Origin: Mesorhizobium sp.
Lineage (GTDB): Bacteria > Pseudomonadota > Alphaproteobacteria > Rhizobiales > Rhizobiaceae
DNA: 64,000 nucleotides
Direction of reading: 5' to 3'
NCBI GenBank assembly: GCA_004020545.1
Contig: SAQE01000003.1
Coordinates: forward strand, 62,001 to 126,000
This document shows positions 17,868 through 26,552 of the stretch, piece after piece. Both the position numbers and the translations under genes were made by a program. The notes below the pieces were generated by a model. The model made no database searches. It had not been told where the DNA came from and was given only the letters and a program-made list of their open reading frames with translations. Every line of letters starts with the position of its first letter. Within the stretch, counting starts at the first letter, position 1.

Positions 17868-18733
17868 CGCTGGCGCCGCGATTTCGGGTCGAGTATGTCG
17901 GCGATGCCGTCGCCGAGCAGGTTTAGCCCGAGCACGGTGATGACGATCGCCATGCCGGGAAAGATCGCCATCCAGGGCGCCGTCACCATACGCGTCTGCG
18001 CGTCGAACAGCATGCGGCCCCAGCTCGGCATTGGCGGCTGCGCGCCAAGGCCGACATAGGAAAGGCCGGCCTCGGCGAGGATACCCAGCGCGAACTGGAT
18101 GGTGCCCTGGACGAGCAGCAGCGTCGCGATGTTGGGCAGGATGTGCTCGACCGTGATCTCAGTCATGCCCTTGCCGGCGGCGCGCGCGGCAAGGATGAAT
18201 TCGCGCGGCCAGATCGCCAGCGCGCCGGCGCGGGCGACGCGCGCGAAGACCGGTATGTTGAAGATGCCGATGGCGATGATGGCGTTGACGGCGCCGGGGC
18301 CGAAAATGGCGGTGATCATGATCGCCGAAAGCAGCGCCGGGAAGGCGAAGACGAGATCGTTGACACGCATCAGCGCCTCGTCGGCGATGCCGCCGCGCGC
18401 TGCGGCGAAGGCGCCGAGCGGCACGCCGACGCCCATGCCGATGCCGACCGCCACCAGCGCCACGGCGATCGAGTTGCGTGCGCCGACCATGATCATCGAC
18501 AGGATGTCGCGGCCGAAGTGATCGGTACCGAACCAGTGCGCCACCGATGGCGCCTCCGTCTTGTCGGCGATCACCAGTTTGGTGACGTCATAGGGCGTCC
18601 AGACGAAAGATAGAAGCGCGACTGCCGCCACCAGCAGCGTGATGGCGAAGCCGATCAGGAAAGAGCGGTTGCCGAAAGCCTTGGCCAGAACCCCGGCGAG
18701 GGTTTCATCGGGCAGGTCGACGCGCATCGTCAT
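17864..18733 (-). CDS. ABC transporter permease, DppC type
   Basis: 289 residues. An N-terminal helix (about 24-43), a periplasmic loop with HWFGTDHFGRDILS typical of DppC/OppC, then five helices; the EAA-type coupling loop is in REFILAARAAGKGMTEITVEHILPN. Its start overlaps the previous permease stop by four bases, and its own stop overlaps the ATPase start. Inner-membrane half of the importer channel. Confidence 0.93.
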   Translation of the reverse strand: MTMRVDLPDETLAGVLAKAFGNRSFLIGFAITLLVAAVALLSFVWTPYDVTKLVIADKTEAPSVAHWFGTDHFGRDILSMIMVGARNSIAVALVAVGIGMGVGVPLGAFAAARGGIADEALMRVNDLVFAFPALLSAIMITAIFGPGAVNAIIAIGIFNIPVFARVARAGALAIWPREFILAARAAGKGMTEITVEHILPNIATLLLVQGTIQFALGILAEAGLSYVGLGAQPPMPSWGRMLFDAQTRMVTAPWMAIFPGMAIVITVLGLNLLGDGIADILDPKSRRQR

Positions 18734-19677
18734 TGCCGGCCCCTCAGGCGCGGATCGACGACCGCATAGGAGAAATCGACCAGCAGGTTGACGGCGATGA
18801 CGGCTGCGACCAGCAGCATGACGACGCTTTCGACGACGATCAGGTCGCGCTGGGTGATGGCCTGGAACACCAGCCGGCCTAGTCCCGGCAGATAGAAGAC
18901 ATTCTCGATGATGATGGTGCCGGCGAGCAGGAAGGCGAATTGCAGGCCGAGGATGGTGAGCACCGGGATCATGGCGTTGCGCAGCGCGTGGCGCCAGAGC
19001 ACGGCGCTGTAGGGCAGGCCCTTGGCGCGGGCGGTGCGGATATAGTCCTCGTTGAGCACCTCGATCAGCGCCGAGCGGGCGACGCGGGCCAGGATCGCGG
19101 CCTGCGGCAGCGCCAGCGCGACGGCCGGCAGCAGCAACGATTTCAGCGCTGGCCATACGCCTGCATTCCAGCCAGGAAAACCGCCGGCCGGCACCAGCCG
19201 CAGCCACACGGCGAAGAGGTAGATCAGCATCAGCGCGAACCAGAAGTTCGGCACGGCGACGCCAAGCTGGGCTGCTCCCATGGCAAGTGTGTCGCCGGCC
19301 CGGCCTTGCCGGCCGGCGGAAAACACCCCGACCGGAATGGCAATGACCGTCGAGAGCGCCAGCGCGATCAGCGCCAGCGGCAGCGAGACCACGACGCGTT
19401 CACGCACAAGATCAACGACGGGCACCGAATAGGTGTAGGAGCGGCCGAAATCGAGGCTGAGCAGCCCGCCCGCCCAATGCAGATAGCGCAGGACAAGCGG
19501 CGCGTTCAGCCCCATCTGGTTGCGCAGCAGCTCGACCTGATCGGCGCTGGCATTGAAGCCCAGCATCAGGCGCGCCGGGTCGCCCGGCAGGATCTCCATC
19601 ACCGCGAACACCACCATCGAGGCCAGCACCAGCGTGACGGCCGCGATGATGAGGCGTTTTGCGAGGTAGGCGGTCAT
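18730..19677 (-). CDS. ABC transporter permease, DppB type
   Basis: 315 residues, six membrane helices. The DppB/OppB N-terminus (AYLAKRLIIAAVTLVLASMV..EILPGDPA) and the coupling loop ARAKGLPYSAVLWRHALRNA are plain. The start at 19677 gives the canonical N-terminus of the family. Overlaps the DppC-like gene by four bases; the binding-protein gene ends 29 bp upstream. Functions with the DppC-like protein as a heterodimeric channel. Confidence 0.93.
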   Translation of the reverse strand: MTAYLAKRLIIAAVTLVLASMVVFAVMEILPGDPARLMLGFNASADQVELLRNQMGLNAPLVLRYLHWAGGLLSLDFGRSYTYSVPVVDLVRERVVVSLPLALIALALSTVIAIPVGVFSAGRQGRAGDTLAMGAAQLGVAVPNFWFALMLIYLFAVWLRLVPAGGFPGWNAGVWPALKSLLLPAVALALPQAAILARVARSALIEVLNEDYIRTARAKGLPYSAVLWRHALRNAMIPVLTILGLQFAFLLAGTIIIENVFYLPGLGRLVFQAITQRDLIVVESVVMLLVAAVIAVNLLVDFSYAVVDPRLRGRQ

Positions 19678-19706
19678 CGGAGGCGATCGGGCGATCGCGC
19701 CGGCCG

Positions 19707-21185
19707 TCAATCCGTCCACTTCACCTTGGTGAGGTCGTTGGCCTGGATCGGCGCGTTCTCCCACAGGCCTTGCAGCTTGGCGTCCCAGACGCCGACCTTC
19801 GGCAGTTCGTAGAGGAAGCCGACGACGGCGTCGTCGGCAAGGATCTTCTGCGCTTCGCCGAGCAGTTGCTTGCGCTTGGCTTCGTCGGAGGTGAGGTTGA
19901 GCTCGGCGATGATCTTATCGAAAGTCGGGTTGTCGTAATTGAAGTAATAATCCTTGCGCGAATAGATATCGATGTCGTTCGGCTCGGTGTGGGAGACGAT
20001 GGTGAGGTCATAGTCCTTCTTGGTGAAGACCTGGTCGAGCCACTGCGCCCATTCCACGGGCACGATCTCCAGGTCGATGCCGACATCGCGCAGCTCGGAG
20101 GCAATGATTTCGCCACCAAGCCGCGCATAGGAAGGCGGCGGCAGCTTCAGCGTTGCCTTGAAGCCGTTTTCAAGACCGGCCTCCTTCAGCAGTTCCTTGG
20201 CTTTGTCGACATTGTGCGGGTAGAGGCCGGTGAGATCGACGTAGTCCTTGTTGGCCGGCGACATATGCGAGCCGATCGGCACGCCGAGGCCTGCCGAGGC
20301 GCCGTCGATGATCGCCTTGCGGTCGAGCGCGAAGGAGATCGCCTGTCGCACCTGCAGCTTGTCGAATGGCGGCTTCTTGTTGTTGATCGAAAGGATCGTT
20401 TCGCCTTCGGTCGAGCCGATCACCACATGGAAGCGCGGATCGCCCTTGACCTGGGAGACGCTGTCGGGGTCGAAGAAGGGGAATGCCTGGATGTCGCCGG
20501 AAAGCAGCGCCGGCACTGCGGCGGCGGCATCAGGCACGATGCGGAACTCGACCTTGTCGAGGGAGACAGGCGCGCCCCAGTAATGGTCCGCTTTCACAAG
20601 CGTGATCGAGGAGCCCTTGGCCCAGCTCTGAAATTTGAACGGGCCGGTGCCGATCGGCTTTTCCTTGTTGGCGTCGGCGGATTTCGGCGACACGATCACC
20701 GCGTCGCCCCAGCCCATATTGTAGAGGAATGATCCCTGCGGGTTCTTTAGCGTCACCTTGACGGTCGCCGGGTCGACCACGTCGACCTTGTCGATCTGCG
20801 CGAACAGGCCTTTCTGGGCATTGACCGAATTGTCGGCGCGGGCACGGTCGAGCGAGAATTTCACGTCGTCGGCGCTGAAGTCGCTGCCGTCGTGGAATTT
20901 CACGCCGGTGTGCAGCTTGAAGGTGTAGGTCTTGCCGTCATCGGAGATGCTCCAGCTTTCGGCGAGGTCGGGCAGCACCTCTCCGTTAGGGCCGATGCGG
21001 GTGAGACCCTCGAAGACATTGGCATAGAGCACCTCGTCGATTGCGGCCGCGGCGCCCGCGGTCGGGTCGAGATGCGGGGGTTCGAGTGGAATGCCGATGA
21101 CGAGATCGGTGCGCGCGGCAAATGACGATGTGATGGCGGCGAATGTCAGCACGGCGGCGGCCAGAACGGTCTTCCACAATTTCAT
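19707..21185 (-). CDS. ABC transporter periplasmic substrate-binding protein, family 5
   Basis: 492 residues. A signal peptide covers about 1-23 (ending SSFAA). The family 5 (SBP_bac_5) body includes LAESWSISDDGKTYTFKLHTGVKFHDGSDFSADDV in two runs, RQAISFALDR and a mixed-domain C-terminus. The family binds peptides, opines, glutathione and other compounds, so the ligand is open; the M20 amidohydrolase at the head of the operon suggests an amide or peptide. GGGAG lies eight bases before the ATG. Confidence 0.93.
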   Translation of the reverse strand: MKLWKTVLAAAVLTFAAITSSFAARTDLVIGIPLEPPHLDPTAGAAAAIDEVLYANVFEGLTRIGPNGEVLPDLAESWSISDDGKTYTFKLHTGVKFHDGSDFSADDVKFSLDRARADNSVNAQKGLFAQIDKVDVVDPATVKVTLKNPQGSFLYNMGWGDAVIVSPKSADANKEKPIGTGPFKFQSWAKGSSITLVKADHYWGAPVSLDKVEFRIVPDAAAAVPALLSGDIQAFPFFDPDSVSQVKGDPRFHVVIGSTEGETILSINNKKPPFDKLQVRQAISFALDRKAIIDGASAGLGVPIGSHMSPANKDYVDLTGLYPHNVDKAKELLKEAGLENGFKATLKLPPPSYARLGGEIIASELRDVGIDLEIVPVEWAQWLDQVFTKKDYDLTIVSHTEPNDIDIYSRKDYYFNYDNPTFDKIIAELNLTSDEAKRKQLLGEAQKILADDAVVGFLYELPKVGVWDAKLQGLWENAPIQANDLTKVKWTD

Positions 21186-21302
21186 CGCTAAGCTCCCATT
21201 TGCTTAAATTCGCGCGAACCCGGCGGATAGAAGCGTGATTTGCCCCGAGAGTAAATTGCGTTTCGTGCTGCCCGACGGCACGGGGAGAAATGTTTTTCCT
21301 GA

Positions 21303-22580
21303 TCAGCCGGTCGTGCCGCGCAGCAGCACGTTGAGGCCGATCGCCATCACCTTCGCCGATTCCACCATGTCGGCGATGCCCACCCACTCGTCCGGCCGGT
21401 GGGCAAGATCGAGAATGCCGGGACCGTAGGCGATGCAGTCGTAGATGTGGCCGATGCGGGCGACGTGCTTCTGGTCATAAGTGCCGGGCGAGATCACATA
21501 GTCCGGTTCGCGGTCGAAGACCTCCATGATGCCCTTGGCTACGGCCTTGACCACCGGCGCGTCGCGCTCGGTCATCAGCGGCAGCACCTCCATCAGGTCG
21601 CGGATCTCGTAATCGAACTTCTTCCGCTCGCGCTTCAGCCGTTCGAGGATGCCGGTGACTTCGCCCTTGACGGTGGCGATGTCCTCTTCGAGCAGGAAGC
21701 GGCGGTCGATGGTCAGCCGGCAGGAATCCGGCACGTTGGGCGAGGGAAGGCCTGGCCTGAAATCCTCGGTCTGGCCGCCATGGATGGAGTTGATGTTCAT
21801 AGTCGAGCGCCGGGCGCCCTCGGGCACCACCGGCATGCGCGTCATCTTGCGGTCGAGCGCCGGGAACAGCTCTTCCTCGAAGGCTTGCAGCACGGCGCCC
21901 ATATGGCGCACGGCGTTGTCGCCGAGGAAAGGCATCGAGCCGTGCGCGATCTCGCCCTTGGTCTCGATCTCGGCCCACCAGACGCCGCGATGGCCGAGGC
22001 AGATGCGATCCTTGTTAAGCGGCTCGGGAATGATGACGTGGTCGACCTTCGGCCTGGAGAAGTAGCCGAGCTTCGCCAGATGGGCGACGCCGCCGAAGCC
22101 GCCGGACTCCTCGTCGACCGTGCCCGATATCTCGATGGCGCCGGGAAAGTCGGGATAGACCTGCATGAAAGCTTCCGCGGCGATGACCGAAGCGGCGAGC
22201 CCGCCTTTCATGTCGCAGGCGCCGCGGCCATAGACCCGGCCGTCCTTCACCACTCCCGCAAAAGGATCGACGGTCCAGCCGTCGCCGGCCTCGACGACAT
22301 CGATGTGCGAATTGAAGTGGACGCAAGCGCCCGGCGCGCGGCCATCGAAACGGGCGACGACATTGACGCGCGGGTGGCGGTCGGTATCGCCGGGCGCGCC
22401 CTCGGCGCGAATGAACTCGGTTTCGAAGCCGAGCTTCTTGAGGCGCGCGCCAAGATACTCCGCGCATGGCCGGTAGGCCTCGCCGGGCGGATTGACGGTC
22501 GGAAAGCGGATCAGGTCGGCGGTCAGCGCGACCAGGTCGTCGACCCGGTCATCGACGGCCAGAAGCAGTCGTTCATTCAT
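21303..22580 (-). CDS. M20 family metallopeptidase (ArgE/DapE-type deacylase)
   Basis: 425 residues from the ATG at 22580. Zinc ligands are visible in HFNSHIDVVEAGDGW, YGRGACDMKGG (bridging Asp) and GTVDEESGG (catalytic Glu pair), with a dimerisation domain in between and a late His in AHRPDEWV. Such enzymes hydrolyse N-acyl amino acids or small peptides using two zinc ions. It heads the importer operon, so it probably processes the imported compound. A TTG at 22616 with GAGG upstream is an alternative start adding 12 residues. Confidence 0.9.
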   Translation of the reverse strand: MNERLLLAVDDRVDDLVALTADLIRFPTVNPPGEAYRPCAEYLGARLKKLGFETEFIRAEGAPGDTDRHPRVNVVARFDGRAPGACVHFNSHIDVVEAGDGWTVDPFAGVVKDGRVYGRGACDMKGGLAASVIAAEAFMQVYPDFPGAIEISGTVDEESGGFGGVAHLAKLGYFSRPKVDHVIIPEPLNKDRICLGHRGVWWAEIETKGEIAHGSMPFLGDNAVRHMGAVLQAFEEELFPALDRKMTRMPVVPEGARRSTMNINSIHGGQTEDFRPGLPSPNVPDSCRLTIDRRFLLEEDIATVKGEVTGILERLKRERKKFDYEIRDLMEVLPLMTERDAPVVKAVAKGIMEVFDREPDYVISPGTYDQKHVARIGHIYDCIAYGPGILDLAHRPDEWVGIADMVESAKVMAIGLNVLLRGTTG

Positions 22581-22633
22581 CCGATGGATTGAAGGAGCAA
22601 CGCCACGGTTTTGCAAGCGGCCTCTGGCCCACC

Positions 22634-22682
22634 GTCAAACAATAATCGGGTCAAACAATAATCGGGGCCAAACAATGATCAG
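22634..22682. repeat. Three-copy 16-bp tandem repeat
   Basis: GTCAAACAATAATCGG occurs perfectly at 22634-22649 and 22650-22665, followed by a degenerate third copy to 22682. It lies between the divergent M20 and L,D-transpeptidase genes, 54 bp from the M20 start, in a 290-bp region otherwise without genes. Confidence 0.85.
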
Positions 22683-22870
22683 TGCAGGTTCAACGGGTTA
22701 AACCGTCGAGAGTGCGTGCCGCACCGGCAACCATGGCGGGAAAATCGTTCAAATTCACCGCATCGGATTGGCGGATTCGTCAACGAGTGTGTGGTATTTA
22801 ACGCACCTGCCGACAAAATGATGGAAAAAAACCGCGTGACGGCAAGGGGCAATCGAAGGGGTTTGATCGC

Positions 22871-23302
22871 ATGAAAAAGTCCGTTCTTATGGCAGCCGTG
22901 CTGGCGAGCACGTTGCTCGGCACGCCGATCGCAAGTCGGGCGGCCTCGCTGGTCGCCAACATCGACGTATCGTCGCAGACGATGACCGTCAGCAAATACG
23001 GCCAGGTGCTTTATCGTTGGAGCGTGTCGACGGCGCGCAAGGGCTACTTCACGCCGCGCGGCAGCTATAGGCCACAATGGACGGCCCGGATGTGGTATTC
23101 GCGCAAATACGAGATGTCGCCGATGCCCTATTCGGTGTTTTTCCGCGGCGGTTATGCCATCCACGGCACGGGCGCAGTGAAGTATCTCGGACGCCCAGCC
23201 TCACATGGCTGCGTGCGCCTGCATACGGCCAATGCGGCGACCTTCTATTCAATGGTGAAGGAAGTCGGCTACGGCAACACGCGGATCGTCGTGACCGACT
23301 GA
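22871..23302 (+). CDS. L,D-transpeptidase (YkuD domain), periplasmic
   Basis: 143 residues with a signal peptide (about 1-25, ending ASRAAS). The YkuD domain ends in the catalytic motif HGTGAVKYLGRPASHGCVRL: His98, His112 and nucleophile Cys114. The family forms 3-3 peptidoglycan cross-links or attaches outer-membrane proteins to the wall; rhizobia have many paralogues. Short length (catalytic domain only, no LysM or other binding module). Confidence 0.93.
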   Translation: MKKSVLMAAVLASTLLGTPIASRAASLVANIDVSSQTMTVSKYGQVLYRWSVSTARKGYFTPRGSYRPQWTARMWYSRKYEMSPMPYSVFFRGGYAIHGTGAVKYLGRPASHGCVRLHTANAATFYSMVKEVGYGNTRIVVTD

Positions 23303-23501
23303 AAATGGGCCGGGAGAGGTTCGCTGATGGTCGCAGGCAGAATTGCTGCCTGCGCGCCTGCCCCTTTCGGAGCGTTGCAGCAATGCCTCACATACTTCGA
23401 AAAACAACAACTTATGCTGCCTTCACTATTGCGTAAGCTGGCCTTCACTCCGCGGCAATGGTAAGCGAGACGGGTCAATTCTGACGGCTTGGGGAACTAT
23501 G

Positions 23502-24341
23502 ATGTATCGATTCCTTTTGGGCGCCGCGATCGCGGCAACCGCAACTTCGGCTTTTGCTGCCGATGCGCCAGTCGTTTTGGACCAGGAACTCGCACAACCG
23601 CATATTTCAGGCTATGGCGAAGTGTATCTCGGCGGAATCTATTTCGCGACTCCCGGGGACGATGCAAACGGCACCACTGCCGGTGGCGCCGCTCGGATCA
23701 ATTTCCCGATCGATGCCCGTTGGAACATCCAGACCGACGCCGTTATCGATTCGATTTGGATCGAAGGCACGAACATCTACAGCTACGGCGGCGCCATCCA
23801 CGGCTACTGGCGCGATCCGAGTTCCTATGCGCTGGGCGGATTTGCGACGATCACCGGATATGGCGGCGAAGACTTTGGGGACGCTGATCTCTACAGTTTT
23901 TCGGTCGGCCCCGAAGCACAGGCCTATTTCGGCAATGTGACGCTCTACGGCCAAGTTTACTACGGCCAACTCCGAGCGAGCGGCGAATCGGAACATGTCG
24001 ACAATTGGGGCGGCCGTGGTGTGGTGCGCTACTTTGCCCAGGATGACCTTCGCTTCGACGGCGAACTTGGCTTTTCGAGGCTCTCGGAGAGTGGCGTGCA
24101 CTTCGATACGGTTACCGCGGCACTCCAGGCCACCTACAGGTTTTCAGGTACGCCGTGGTCCGTATTCGGACGTTACCAACTGGATCACGTGACTTTCTCC
24201 GAAGCTTCGGGCAGCGTGAACGTCCACAAATATGTGATCGGACTGCGGGCAAGCTTCGGCTCGGATACATTGCTTTCCGAAGACCGCAATGGCGCGACCA
24301 TGGATACCTATCGGCCCAACCTTACGATACCGTTCCTCTAG
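23502..24341 (+). CDS. Outer-membrane beta-barrel protein (porin-like), function unknown
   Basis: 279 residues. A signal peptide (about 1-20, ending SAFAA) is followed by alternating hydrophobic strands rich in Tyr, Gly and Phe, such as SGYGEVYLGGIYFA and LYGQVYYGQLRA. The protein ends in FL, near the usual terminal aromatic. It looks like one of the Omp/porin-like barrels of about 12-14 strands common in rhizobia, without a recognised specific domain. GGGGA precedes either ATG 23499 or 23502; spacing favours 23502. A strong terminator follows. Confidence 0.75.
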   Translation: MYRFLLGAAIAATATSAFAADAPVVLDQELAQPHISGYGEVYLGGIYFATPGDDANGTTAGGAARINFPIDARWNIQTDAVIDSIWIEGTNIYSYGGAIHGYWRDPSSYALGGFATITGYGGEDFGDADLYSFSVGPEAQAYFGNVTLYGQVYYGQLRASGESEHVDNWGGRGVVRYFAQDDLRFDGELGFSRLSESGVHFDTVTAALQATYRFSGTPWSVFGRYQLDHVTFSEASGSVNVHKYVIGLRASFGSDTLLSEDRNGATMDTYRPNLTIPFL

Positions 24342-24374
24342 GAATTACCTCGGCCAGTTTAGCTAGCCTAGATC

Positions 24375-24404
24375 AAAGCCGCGAAGAGTGATCTTCGCGG
24401 CTTT
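24375..24404 (+). terminator. Rho-independent terminator of the barrel gene
   Basis: A perfect 13-bp stem (AAAGCCGCGAAGA, loop GTGA, TCTTCGCGGCTTT) runs into TTTTT from 24402. It lies 33 bp after the stop codon and may also act on the converging lpxXL transcript. Confidence 0.92.
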
Positions 24405-24496
24405 TTCCTTGTGCAGACATCGGCGCCCTTGTGCCCGGGCTGGGTTGATCGAGCCGGAAAACAGCGCTGAGCGTTTTGGGTATGGCGCCCGAAGGC

Positions 24497-25486
24497 TCAG
24501 CCGACCTCTTTGGCCTGCCCACGCCGCTTGCGGCGGCGGCCGCTCATCTCCCAGCGCTTGTGGAACCACATCCACTGTCCGGGATCCTCGCGCACCCAGC
24601 GCTCGACGACGTCGGCGAGAAGCTGTGTGGTTGCATGAACATCGACGCTGCCGCCTTCGGTGCGCGGCAAGGTGAGCTTGTCTTCGATCTCGAGGCGGAA
24701 CCGGTTTCCCGGCAACCTGACGCAGCGGGCCGGGTAGACATCGCACTCATAGTGGCGGGCGAGCATGCCCAACACTGGATTGCTCTGGCAGAGACGGCCG
24801 AAGAAGATCGTCTCGACGCCGTCCGTGAATTTCTGGTCGACCAGCACGCCAATGGTGCCGCCCTTCTCCAGAATGGCGGCGAGAGCGAATGACGCGCCGG
24901 TCGAGGAGGGCAGCAAGCCTCCCATCGTCGAGCGGCGTGTCGAGTGGATATAGTCGGCAAGGTAAGGATTGTTGGGCGGGCGGAAAAGCGCCGTGATGTT
25001 CATGCCGAAGGTGGCGGCCGCCACCGGCAGCAACTCGAAATTGCCGAGATGGCCGGTGAACAGAATATGCGGCTTCTTCTCGCCGGCGATCTCGACGAAA
25101 TGGTCGATGCCGCGGACCTCGACCCGACCCGGTTCGGTGGCGTTCGGGTCGAAATCAAAGAGGGCGTCGAGGAAGATGTACTCGGCCGCAAGCCGGGCCA
25201 TGTTGCCCCACATGTCGGATGCGATGGCCTCGATCTCGGCATCGCTCTTTTCCGGATAGGCGAGGCGCAGATTGTTGAGGGCCACCCGATGCCGTCCGAC
25301 CAGCGGCCCGATGCGGCGGGCGACGCGGTCAGCGAAGTTGAGCGCGCTGTCCGGCGGCAAAAGACGCAGCAGACCGATCATCGCCATGGCAAGCCGCGCC
25401 ACCAGCCAATGCTCCATCTGGCGCAACCGCCGGCCATAGCGGAACATGAGGTCCCGGCGGGCTTTCTTGAGCACCTTGCCGGCCAT
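24497..25486 (-). CDS. lpxXL: Lipid A very-long-chain acyltransferase (LpxXL)
   Basis: 329 residues of the LpxL/HtrB family, with the catalytic HX4E box in TGHLGNFELLPV and an N-terminal membrane anchor (about 30-45). Known rhizobial LpxXL moves the 27-hydroxyoctacosanoyl chain from AcpXL onto lipid A. The basic C-terminus (GRRRKRRGQ) is characteristic of membrane-attached family members. It is the last gene of the acpXL cluster, 2 bp downstream of the adh gene. Confidence 0.9.
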   Translation of the reverse strand: MAGKVLKKARRDLMFRYGRRLRQMEHWLVARLAMAMIGLLRLLPPDSALNFADRVARRIGPLVGRHRVALNNLRLAYPEKSDAEIEAIASDMWGNMARLAAEYIFLDALFDFDPNATEPGRVEVRGIDHFVEIAGEKKPHILFTGHLGNFELLPVAAATFGMNITALFRPPNNPYLADYIHSTRRSTMGGLLPSSTGASFALAAILEKGGTIGVLVDQKFTDGVETIFFGRLCQSNPVLGMLARHYECDVYPARCVRLPGNRFRLEIEDKLTLPRTEGGSVDVHATTQLLADVVERWVREDPGQWMWFHKRWEMSGRRRKRRGQAKEVG

Positions 25487-25488
25487 CT

Positions 25489-26514
25489 CTAAACGCGCAG
25501 GATGATCTTGCCGAAGACGTCGCGGCCTTCCATGCGCTTCAGCGCGGCGTCGATGTCGTCGAAGCCGACTTCGGTGTCGATCACGGGGGAGACGACCCCG
25601 GCCGCCATCTTCTGCATGGCGTTGGCCATGTTCTCCATGCGGCAGCCGAAGGAGCCGAGCAGCTTTAGCTGCTGCTGGAAAAGCTGCATCAGATTGACCT
25701 GCGTCGACACGCCCGAGGTCGAGCCGCAGGTGACGAGACGGCCGCCGCGCTTCAAGGAGAGCATCGAGCCGGCAAAGGTATCGGCGCCGACATGCTCGAA
25801 GACGACGTCGACGCCCCTCTTCTTGGTCAGCTTGCGCACGACGCCTTCGAAACGGTCCTCGCGGTAGTTGATGACATGGTCGGCGCCGAGCGCCTTCGCC
25901 TTGTCGATCTTGTCATTCGACCCGACGGTGGTGATCACCGTGCAGCCCATGCGCTTGGCCAATTGGATGGCGGCGGTGCCGATGCCGGAGCCGCCGGCAT
26001 GGACAAGGATGGTCTCGCCGGGCTCGAGTCTGGCATTGTCGAACAGCATGTGCTCGACCGTGCCGAAGGTAACGGGGGCGACCGCGGCGCCGATCTCAGA
26101 CACGCCGGGCGGTGCAGGCACAAGGAGGCGGGCCGGCAGGTTGATCTTCTCCTGCGCGAAGCCGTCGAGATGGAAGCCGTGGACGCCGGACACGTGCTCG
26201 CAGAGATTGTCGCGGCCTTCGCGGCAGGCGCGGCAGAGCCCGCAGGTGCGCGCGCCATAGATCGACACCAACTGTCCCGGCAGGAGATTGGAAACACCTG
26301 GTCCGACCGCCTCGACCTCGCCGGAGGCCTCGGCGCCGACGACCAGCGGCAGCTTGCGCTTGGCGAAGGCCATGCCGCGCCAGCCCCAGACGTCGATATG
26401 GTTGAGCGCCACCGCCTTGATGCGGAGCGTCACTTCGCCGAGCGAAGGCGGTGGGGGAGGCGGCAGGTCCACCGTTTCAAGGCGGCGGTCCTCGATAAGT
26501 TGCAATGCGCGCAT
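25489..26514 (-). CDS. Zinc-type alcohol dehydrogenase of the VLCFA cluster (AdhXL-like)
   Basis: 341 residues, medium-chain dehydrogenase/reductase. An N-terminal GroES-like domain with four structural-zinc-type Cys (CGLCRACREGRDNLC), the NAD(P)-binding GGSGIGTAA and the C-terminal FGKIILRV fit an NADPH-dependent alkenal/ketone reductase. In the rhizobial acpXL clusters this gene (adhXL) is thought to act in elongation or reduction of the long chain. Co-transcribed with fabF and lpxXL; 38 bp separate it from fabF1XL. Confidence 0.87.
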   Translation of the reverse strand: MRALQLIEDRRLETVDLPPPPPPSLGEVTLRIKAVALNHIDVWGWRGMAFAKRKLPLVVGAEASGEVEAVGPGVSNLLPGQLVSIYGARTCGLCRACREGRDNLCEHVSGVHGFHLDGFAQEKINLPARLLVPAPPGVSEIGAAVAPVTFGTVEHMLFDNARLEPGETILVHAGGSGIGTAAIQLAKRMGCTVITTVGSNDKIDKAKALGADHVINYREDRFEGVVRKLTKKRGVDVVFEHVGADTFAGSMLSLKRGGRLVTCGSTSGVSTQVNLMQLFQQQLKLLGSFGCRMENMANAMQKMAAGVVSPVIDTEVGFDDIDAALKRMEGRDVFGKIILRV

Positions 26515-26552
26515 TTGGCCTGTCGGTACTTTGGAGGCGGAAAAACGTCCGC

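Noticed and set aside
22634-22682. CRISPR-like array
   Set aside because: The units are 16 bp in direct tandem with no spacers and no cas genes.
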